Source: Bisbaumannia salifodinae (lineage in GTDB: Bacteria; Pseudomonadota; Gammaproteobacteria; Pseudomonadales; Halomonadaceae). From it: a stretch of 64,000 bases of DNA. The DNA is taken from NCBI RefSeq assembly GCF_039522585.1, contig NZ_BAAADR010000014.1. One strand, 5' to 3'. Made by a program: the position numbers and the translations under genes. The notes under the pieces were generated by a model. That model saw only the letters and a list, made by a program, of their open reading frames with translations. It was not told the DNA's origin and ran no database searches. Shown piece after piece: positions 58,495-64,000 of this stretch; position 1 is the stretch's first letter, and each line of letters begins with the position of its first letter.

Positions 58495-58596
58495 CCCATG
58501 ACCACCGCCTTCGCGCCAAGCCCCACCCATGCCGCCCTGGATAAGGAGCGCCCATGACCACCGCCTTCGCGCCAAGCCCCACCCATGCCGCCCTGG
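58495..58596 (+). repeat. 46-base exact tandem duplication at the ABC ATPase start
   Basis: Bases 58495-58540 and 58551-58596 are identical, period 56. The copied unit comprises the start codon and first 14 codons of the downstream ATPase gene, and an AGGA-type ribosome site lies before each ATG. Confidence 0.95.
58498..58557 (+). CDS. 19-codon mini-ORF copying the start of the ABC ATPase
   Basis: The mini-ORF reads MTTAFAPSPTHAALDKERP. Its first 14 residues are identical to the ATPase N-terminus. It stops with TGA overlapping the ATPase ATG (58554), as CCATGA. It has its own AGGA ribosome site. The duplicate is so exact that it must be recent or under constraint. Function, if any, may be to feed ribosomes onto the ATPase start. 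Confidence 0.55.
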   Translation: MTTAFAPSPTHAALDKERP

Positions 58597-59528
58597 GCAC
58601 GCCCATGATCCGCATCGAAGGGGTCTCCAAGACCTATCGCGGCGGCTTCCAGGCCCTCAAGGAAGTGAGCCTGACCATCAATCGCGGCGAGATCTTCGCC
58701 CTGCTGGGCCCCAATGGCGCCGGCAAGACGACGCTGATCAGCATCATCTGCGGCCTGGTCAACGCCAGCGGCGGCACGGTCACCGTGGATGGGCACGACA
58801 ACGTCGGCGACTATCGGGCGGCCCGAGAATTGATCGGCCTGGTGCCCCAGGAGCTCACCGGCGAGGCCTTCTCCACGGTGTGGGACACGGTGAGCTTCAG
58901 CCGCGGCCTGTTCGGCAAGCCCCGCGACGACGCCTACCTGGAGCGCATCCTGCGCGCCCTGACCCTGTGGGACAAGCGCGACAATCGCCTGATGACCCTC
59001 TCCGGGGGCATGAAACGCCGGGTGCTGATCGCCAAGGCGCTCTCCCACCAGCCCCAGGTGCTGTTCCTCGACGAACCCACCGCCGGGGTCGACGTGGAGC
59101 TGCGTCGCGAGATGTGGCAGATCGTCCGCGACCTGCGTGACGAAGGCGTCACCATTATCCTCACCACCCACTATATCGAGGAGGCGGAGGAGATGGCCGA
59201 CCGCATCGGGGTGATCCGCCGCGGCGAGCTGGTGCTGGTCAAGGAGAAGCAGGCGCTGATGCGCCAGTTGGGCCGCAAGGAACTGACCCTGCAACTCAAG
59301 ACGCCCCTGGCGTCGGTGCCCGAGGCCCTGGCGCCCTACCACCTGAGGCTGGCCGAGAATGGCCAGGCACTGGTCTACCGCTACGACAGCACCGCGAACA
59401 ACGGCGAGGGCTCGGGGATCGCCGAGCTGCTCGGCGCCCTCAAGGAGGCCGGTATCCGCTACAGCGACCTGCGTACCCGCCAGAGCTCCCTGGAGGATAT
59501 CTTCGTCAGCCTGGTCAAGGAGCCCTGA
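58554..59528 (+). CDS. yadG: ABC transporter ATP-binding protein (YadG-like)
   Basis: A 324-residue ATPase of the DrrA/YadG type: Walker A LLGPNGAGKTTLISIICG (about 55-72), signature LSGGMKRRVLIAKALSHQ, Walker B VLFLDEPTAGVD, and His switch TTHYIEEAEEMADRI. The C-terminal extension of about 90 residues is typical of YadG. It pairs with the permease gene at 59602; the substrate of YadGH systems is unknown. The N-terminus is slightly extended (about 17 residues) beyond the usual start at MIRIEGVSKTY. Confidence 0.88.
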   Translation: MTTAFAPSPTHAALGTPMIRIEGVSKTYRGGFQALKEVSLTINRGEIFALLGPNGAGKTTLISIICGLVNASGGTVTVDGHDNVGDYRAARELIGLVPQELTGEAFSTVWDTVSFSRGLFGKPRDDAYLERILRALTLWDKRDNRLMTLSGGMKRRVLIAKALSHQPQVLFLDEPTAGVDVELRREMWQIVRDLRDEGVTIILTTHYIEEAEEMADRIGVIRRGELVLVKEKQALMRQLGRKELTLQLKTPLASVPEALAPYHLRLAENGQALVYRYDSTANNGEGSGIAELLGALKEAGIRYSDLRTRQSSLEDIFVSLVKEP

Positions 59529-59601
59529 GAGCGGCCCTGACGCCCCCGCTACCCGGCCAAACCCGGCCGAAATGGATGCCCCGCACACAGGACTCCGTCT
59601 T

Positions 59602-60363
59602 ATGAATCTCAAGGCCGTACGCACCCTCTACCTGGCCGAGCTCGCCAGAACCAAGCGCACCATGCTGCAGAGCATCGTCTCGCCGGTGATCTCCACCTCG
59701 CTCTATTTCGTGGTCTTCGGCGCCGCCATCGGCACCCGCATCAGCGAGGTGGCGGGCGTCAGCTATGGCGCCTTTATCGTGCCGGGACTGATCATGCTGA
59801 TGCTGCTGACCCAGAGCGTGGCCACCGCCTCCTTCGGCATCTTCTTCCCGCGCTTCTCCGGCTCCATCTACGAGCTGCTCTCGGCGCCGGTCTCCTACGC
59901 CGAGATCGTCATCGGCTATGTGGGGGCGGCGGCCACCAAGGCGGTGGCCCTGGGGCTGATCGCCCTGGCCACCGCCAGCCTCTTCGTGCCGCTGGAGATC
60001 GCCCACCCGCTGTGGATGCTGTTCTTCCTGGTGCTGACCGCCATCACCTTCAGCCTGCTCGGCTTTATCATCGGCATCTGGGCCGATGGCTTCGAGCAGC
60101 TGCAACTGGTGCCGCTGCTGATCATCACCCCGCTGACCTTCCTCGGCGGCACCTTCTACGCGTTAGAGATGCTGCCGCCCTTCTGGCAGGCGGTGACCCT
60201 CTTCAACCCGGTGGTCTACCTGGTCAGCGGCTTCCGCTGGAGCTTCTACGGCATCGGCGACGTCAGCCTCGCCGCCAGCCTGACGATGATCGGCGCCTTC
60301 CTGGTCGCCGGCATCGCCCTGGTCAACTGGATCTTCCGCTCCGGCTACCGACTCAAGCCCTGA
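59602..60363 (+). CDS. yadH: ABC-2 type transporter permease (YadH-like)
   Basis: A 253-residue membrane protein with six helices and the ABC-2 signature region (LLIITPLTFLGGTFYALEML, then FNPVVYLVSGFRWSFYG). It begins MNLKAVRTLYLAELARTKRT, with an amphipathic coupling helix. Partner of the ATPase 73 bases upstream. Confidence 0.9.
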   Translation: MNLKAVRTLYLAELARTKRTMLQSIVSPVISTSLYFVVFGAAIGTRISEVAGVSYGAFIVPGLIMLMLLTQSVATASFGIFFPRFSGSIYELLSAPVSYAEIVIGYVGAAATKAVALGLIALATASLFVPLEIAHPLWMLFFLVLTAITFSLLGFIIGIWADGFEQLQLVPLLIITPLTFLGGTFYALEMLPPFWQAVTLFNPVVYLVSGFRWSFYGIGDVSLAASLTMIGAFLVAGIALVNWIFRSGYRLKP

Positions 60364-60406
60364 TCGCCCGGTACCACCGGGCGCCTTCGGCGGGTATGAT
60401 CGCCCC

Positions 60407-60430
60407 CTCGCTTTCGTGATCTCGCTTTCG
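60407..60430 (+). repeat. Short tandem duplication upstream of ndpA
   Basis: CTCGCTTTCG occurs at 60407-60416 and again at 60421-60430, period 14, immediately upstream of the ribosome site for the ndpA start at 60446. Confidence 0.8.
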
Positions 60431-60445
60431 CCACCGGGGGGCCCC

Positions 60446-61429
60446 ATGCCGATACTCCACAGCATCATCCATCGCATCGATCTGGCGGGAGAGCAGCCGG
60501 CCCGGCTGGTGGCGGCGGAGGCCGAGGCCACGCCCTCGCCGGCCCTGGATGAGCTGCTGGCCGGGGTCAACAGCGCCTATCACGGCAAGACCAAGGCCTG
60601 GGGCCACTTCGCCGCCGGCAGTCGCACGGCGACCGCCCTGGGCGCCTACCTGGACGGCGAGACGGACTTCGTCAGCGTCAGCCGCGAACTGGCCCAGCGC
60701 CTCACCGAGATGCTCGGCGAGCACCTCTCGGTGGGCGGCCACCTGCTGCTGGCCCACTACCGTCACGGCGACGCCGAGTACCTAAGCCTGGCGCTGCTGC
60801 ATCATCGCGAGGGGTGGGGCATCGACGCGGATGGCGCCATCGTCGCCGCCAATCAGCTCAACCTGGCCCAGCTGTCGCTGGCCGCGCGTCTCGATATCCG
60901 CCAGTGGCGCGCCGAGACGCCTTCCAAACAGTACCTCTCCTGGCTGCGCGACCGGGGCGGCAAGAAGTTCGCCGAGGCCTTCGCCGAGCTACTCGGTGCC
61001 GAGGAGGGCATCGACGCCGGCGGCGAGACCCGCACCCTGCTCAAGGCCTTCAGCGACTACGTGGAGCAGGAGGACCTCGCCGACGACCAGGCCCGGGAGA
61101 AGACCGAGGCGCTGCTCGACTACGCCAGCGATCAGGCGCGCCGCGGCGAATCGATCACCCTGGAAGCCCTCTCCGAGGTGGTCGACGACCACGACTCCAA
61201 GGCCTTCTACGAGCATATCCGCCACCTGGACTACGGCCTCTCCCCGGAGATCCCCCCCGACAAGAAGGCCCTCAACCAGTTCCGCCGTTTCACCGGCCGC
61301 GCCGGCGGCGTCTCGATCAGCTTCGACTCCCACCTGCTGGGCTCCAGCGTGGAATACGACGAGACCAGCGACCGGCTGATCATCAAGCAGGTGCCCAAGC
61401 AGCTCAAGGAACAGCTCAAGGGGCGCTGA
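60446..61429 (+). CDS. ndpA: Nucleoid-associated protein NdpA/YejK
   Basis: A 327-residue soluble protein matching the YejK/NdpA family: an N-terminal HSIIHRIDLAGEQPARLVAA, then LSVGGHLLLAHYRHGDAEYL, and QYLSWLRDRGGKKFAEAFAE. The family associates with the nucleoid and in E. coli affects topoisomerase activity. ATG 60446 has GGGGGGCCCC upstream. Confidence 0.92.
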   Translation: MPILHSIIHRIDLAGEQPARLVAAEAEATPSPALDELLAGVNSAYHGKTKAWGHFAAGSRTATALGAYLDGETDFVSVSRELAQRLTEMLGEHLSVGGHLLLAHYRHGDAEYLSLALLHHREGWGIDADGAIVAANQLNLAQLSLAARLDIRQWRAETPSKQYLSWLRDRGGKKFAEAFAELLGAEEGIDAGGETRTLLKAFSDYVEQEDLADDQAREKTEALLDYASDQARRGESITLEALSEVVDDHDSKAFYEHIRHLDYGLSPEIPPDKKALNQFRRFTGRAGGVSISFDSHLLGSSVEYDETSDRLIIKQVPKQLKEQLKGR

Positions 61430-61574
61430 ACCCCTGCGCCGGCCGGGAAAGCCACGGCCGACTTTCGCTCTCTCTCACTATTTTTTCGCTATCGATCACG
61501 CTAAGCCGCTGTTTTCCCCCAGATAAGTTTCCAACTCGAAAAGGACTAGACGAAAGTCGACTATCAATCGATCT

Positions 61575-61588
61575 TCGTAGCGCTACGA
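61575..61588. promoter_or_regulatory. LacI-type operator O1 upstream of the porin gene
   Basis: TCGTAGCGCTACGA is a perfect 14-base palindrome with the central CG step typical of LacI-family operators. It lies 73 bases before the porin start. Confidence 0.7.
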
Positions 61589-61600
61589 TCTAGCCATGAA

Positions 61601-61614
61601 TCGCAGCGCTACGA
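61601..61614. promoter_or_regulatory. LacI-type operator O2 upstream of the porin gene
   Basis: TCGCAGCGCTACGA differs from O1 by one base and is centred 26 bases from it. Two sites on nearly the same DNA face suggest cooperative repression by the LacI-family protein encoded at 63356. Confidence 0.65.
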
Positions 61615-61660
61615 AAGACAGCGCGACAACAACAACAGGCACCCACGCAAAGGATCGATC

Positions 61661-63133
61661 ATGAACACTCCCCTGAAGGCCCTGCCCCTTGCCACCGCCA
61701 TCGCCCTGGCCGGTTTCTCGCTTCAGGCCCAGGCCACCGACTCCGCCATCGAGGCTCGCCTGGCCGATCTGGAACAGCGCCTGGCGGCCGCCGAGCAGCG
61801 CGCTGAACTGGCCGAACGCCAGGCCGACGATGCCGACACGGCCGAGACCGAAAGCCGCCTCGACGCCCTGGAACGCCGCGCCTCCGGCCAGGAGGGACTT
61901 TCACTAAGCGGTTACGCCCGCTCCGGCCTGCTGCTCGGCGAGGATGCCAAGAGCATCGCCGGGGGCCCCTATGTGACGCCGGCTGGCCCCCTAGGCGGCG
62001 CCGTGGGGCGCCTCGGCAACGAGCCGGACACCTATGTAAATGCTATGTTCAATCTGCGCCACCGCTTCGAAAACGGCGCCAACTCCCTGTTCCGAGTGGC
62101 CATCGCCGACTCGGTGCGCACCAGCAACGACTGGACCTCCAATGAATCCCAGCTCAATGTGCGCCAGGTCTATGTGGAGTTCGATAACCTGCCGAGCTTC
62201 ACCGGCGCCTTCGAGGACGCCGCCATCTGGGCCGGCAAGCGCATCGACCGCAACACCTTCGATATCCACTGGCTGGACAGCGACGTGGTCTTCCTCGCCG
62301 GTACCGGCGCCGGTATCTACGACGTGCAGCCCAGCGACAACTGGCGTACCCACTTCTCGCTCTATGGCCGCAGTTTCAGCGACTTCCCGGTGGGGGACCA
62401 CAATGATCCCGGCAGTGACGAGACCGACAGCCTGATCCTCACCAGCAACAACCATGTCGGTAACTGGCAGTTCATGGTCAATGCCATCTCCGCCGCCGAC
62501 AACGACGCGCGCCTCACCGACAGCGGCGATCCGGCCGCCGACAATGGCATCCACGGCATGGTGGCCTACCACGGCCGCTCCTTCTTCGGCTTCTCGGAGG
62601 GCAACTTCAAGGTCGCCCTCCTCCATGGCCAGGGGCTGGGCGCCGAGGTCAAGCGCCTGGGTTCCAACGGCGACCTGCTGAACGAGGCCCAGGCCACTCG
62701 TCTGGCGCTCTACGGCACCACCTATCTGACCCCCGACTGGCGCTTCGCCCCGGCCCTGCTGGCCGAAGTCAGCGAGGATCGCTTCGCCGAGGGCGACAAT
62801 TACCAGTGGGCCACCCTCAATGCGCGCCTCGCCAACGAAATCACCGAGAACTTCGAGATGCAGTACGAGCTGAGTTATCAGTTCATGGATCTCGACCCAG
62901 CGGGCCACCAGGGACGCAGCCCGGTGAGCGGTGACTTCGGCAAGGTCACCATCGCCCCCACCTTCAAGCCCAATGTGGGCGGTTTCTGGCAGCGCCCGGA
63001 GATTCGGGCCTTCGCTTCTTATACCGACTGGAGCAGCGAACTCAACGACTATGACGGCGGTGATGCCTTCGGCAGTGATGGCTTTACCGGCGGCCAGTGG
63101 AGCTTCGGCGTCCAGGCCGAGACCTGGTTCTAA
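61661..63133 (+). CDS. LamB/ScrY-type carbohydrate porin
   Basis: A 490-residue outer-membrane protein. After the signal peptide (LKALPLATAIALAGFSLQAQ) is an N-terminal coiled coil of about 50 residues (ARLADLEQRLAAAEQRAELA), as in the sucrose porin ScrY. The barrel has LamB features: GYARSGLLLGED, IWAGKRIDRNTFDIHWLDSD, and the last strand QWSFGVQAETWF ending in Phe. It should admit sugars across the outer membrane. Two LacI-type operators precede it and a terminator follows, so it is a single-gene unit. Confidence 0.88.
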   Translation: MNTPLKALPLATAIALAGFSLQAQATDSAIEARLADLEQRLAAAEQRAELAERQADDADTAETESRLDALERRASGQEGLSLSGYARSGLLLGEDAKSIAGGPYVTPAGPLGGAVGRLGNEPDTYVNAMFNLRHRFENGANSLFRVAIADSVRTSNDWTSNESQLNVRQVYVEFDNLPSFTGAFEDAAIWAGKRIDRNTFDIHWLDSDVVFLAGTGAGIYDVQPSDNWRTHFSLYGRSFSDFPVGDHNDPGSDETDSLILTSNNHVGNWQFMVNAISAADNDARLTDSGDPAADNGIHGMVAYHGRSFFGFSEGNFKVALLHGQGLGAEVKRLGSNGDLLNEAQATRLALYGTTYLTPDWRFAPALLAEVSEDRFAEGDNYQWATLNARLANEITENFEMQYELSYQFMDLDPAGHQGRSPVSGDFGKVTIAPTFKPNVGGFWQRPEIRAFASYTDWSSELNDYDGGDAFGSDGFTGGQWSFGVQAETWF

Positions 63134-63191
63134 TCACGCCCACCCACCCCCGGCCCTGCCGGCTTGCTGCTCGGTGCAATGACTCGCTCTT

Positions 63192-63222
63192 CCCCATGGG
63201 ATCACCCCCCCATGGGGCTTTT
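63192..63222 (+). terminator. Rho-independent terminator after the porin gene
   Basis: CCCCATGGG (63192-63200) pairs with CCCATGGGG (63209-63217), followed by CTTTTT. It lies about 60 bases after the porin stop. Confidence 0.85.
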
Positions 63223-63242
63223 TCGTGCCGACTCGCCGATCT

Positions 63243-63256
63243 TCGGAGCGCTATGA
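63243..63256. promoter_or_regulatory. Degenerate LacI-type operator O3 upstream of the regulator gene
   Basis: TCGGAGCGCTATGA differs from O1 at two positions and lies 100 bases before the LacI-family gene. It would allow weak autoregulation by the same protein that controls the porin. A -10-like TATAGT at 63272-63277 follows. Confidence 0.5.
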
Positions 63257-63355
63257 TGATGCGGGATTATGCTATAGTGCAGCCTACCGAAGAGGCCAGG
63301 GATGGCCCCCTCCCCGCCTCGATATCGCGTCATGCCAGACGGAGAGCCCCCTTCC

Positions 63356-64000
63356 ATGCCCAACAAGTCCCGCGCCCGTCGCTCCACCCAGCGCGTCACC
63401 ATGACCGACGTGGCCAAGCTCGCCGAGGTCTCGGCCAGCACGGTGTCCCTCTACCTGCGCAAGCCCGACGAGGTGTCGACGCAGCTCGGCCAACGGATTC
63501 AGGGCGCGATTGATACCCTGGGCTATGTGCCCAACCTGATGGCCGGCGCCCTGGCCGCCGCACGCACCCGGGTCATCGGTGTGGTGGTCCCCTCCATGGT
63601 CAATGCCATCTTCGCCTCCACAGTGAATACCATGCAGAAGGCCCTCGGCGACCAGGGCTATCAGCTGCTACTGGGTCACAGCGACTATGCCGAGGCCGAG
63701 GAGGAAGCGGTGGTTCGCACCTTTCTCTCCTGGTCCCCCAGCGCCATGGTGCTCACCGGCCTCAACCATAGCCGCGAGACCCGGCGCATGCTGAGCAATT
63801 CCGATGTACCGGTGGTGGAGATGTGGGAACTGGGCTCCAATCCCCTGGATACCCTGGTGGGCTTTTCCCATCGGGACGTGGGCCGTGCCCAGGCCCGCCA
63901 CCTGATCAAGGCGGGCTGCCGCCGCATCGCCTTTATCGGCACCCGCCTGGGCGTCGACGAACGCGCCAAGCAGCGCCAGAGCGGTAGCGAAGAGGCCCTA
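63356..64000 (+). CDS. LacI family transcriptional regulator, 3' end outside window
   Basis: The first 215 codons are present and the frame is open to the last base. The helix-turn-helix reads VTMTDVAKLAEVSASTVSLY (residues 14-33), the hinge LMAGALAAARTRVIGVVVPS, and the effector domain continues with VFSHRDVGRAQ-like and IAFIGTR segments. Start 63356 follows GGAGAG; an in-frame ATG at 63332 is possible. Sites resembling its expected operator occur before this gene and before the porin gene. The inducer is probably a sugar, as suggested by the ScrY-like porin. Confidence 0.88.
   Translation, partial: MPNKSRARRSTQRVTMTDVAKLAEVSASTVSLYLRKPDEVSTQLGQRIQGAIDTLGYVPNLMAGALAAARTRVIGVVVPSMVNAIFASTVNTMQKALGDQGYQLLLGHSDYAEAEEEAVVRTFLSWSPSAMVLTGLNHSRETRRMLSNSDVPVVEMWELGSNPLDTLVGFSHRDVGRAQARHLIKAGCRRIAFIGTRLGVDERAKQRQSGSEEAL

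Noticed and set aside
1..64000. tRNA or rRNA genes
   Set aside because: No cloverleaf with a conserved T-arm or rRNA signature was noticed on reading both strands; a dedicated covariance search was not possible.

Overview
The window looks like a chromosomal segment of a high-GC gammaproteobacterium, most plausibly a Halomonas-type halophile (Halomonadaceae). The evidence is a GC-rich backbone with strong codon bias, Trk potassium uptake genes, a TRAP/gluconate operon, a YejK/NdpA nucleoid protein and many overlapping (ATGA) gene pairs. The species assignment is inference.

Layout. 1-4.2 kb is an accessory, AT-richer, decaying region: the end of an IS3-family element that truncates a large DUF4011 helicase-type (probable defence) gene, then a degenerate integron. 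The integron has an intI remnant on +, and cassettes reading leftwards on - with one recognisable attC. One cassette is a GNAT gene destroyed by stops, a frameshift and a 31-unit octanucleotide expansion. 4.5-15.9 kb holds small exporters, acetyltransferases, regulators (MerR, AraC, GlxA-type), a run of glyoxalase/DUF1428/YCII small enzymes with broken acetyltransferase remnants among them, and a low-GC pair of unknown genes (a papain-like protease and a Cys/His protein). 16-21.4 kb: ClC transporter, orphan solute-binding protein, ChaN-like protein, methyltransferase. 21.7-28.6 kb: a five-gene peptide-type ABC importer whose binding protein appears to be circularly permuted. 28.8-38.7 kb: ion homeostasis (K+ channel, KefB-type antiporter, TrkH, KdpD-like kinase, KdpE-like regulator, TrkA) with a MocR regulator facing a LysE exporter.

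39-40.1 kb is a fatty acid desaturase flanked by 20-bp direct repeats. 40.2-45.1 kb is a gluconate-type operon (dctPQM TRAP importer, gluconokinase, LacI-type repressor) with a promoter and a GntR-like operator. 45.3-49 kb is a copper/metal set (His-rich secreted protein, Spy/CpxP-like Met-rich protein, P-type ATPase, small membrane protein). Then follow an aldehyde dehydrogenase, a membrane-anchored receiver protein, a NIT-domain chemoreceptor, a Ca2+/Na+ exchanger, an SDR, a WYL regulator with a glutathione transferase, parvulin, a YadGH ABC transporter, NdpA, and a LamB/ScrY-type porin controlled (inferred) by the LacI-family gene that runs off the right end.

The most striking unexplained pattern is recurrent short tandem duplication at gene junctions. 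At four places (26.1, 41.8, 46.5 and 58.5 kb) the duplication creates a 12-28 codon mini-ORF whose stop overlaps the start of the next gene. Related slippage-type duplications occur at 2.65, 17.8, 34.6, 43.8, 45.9 and 60.4 kb.
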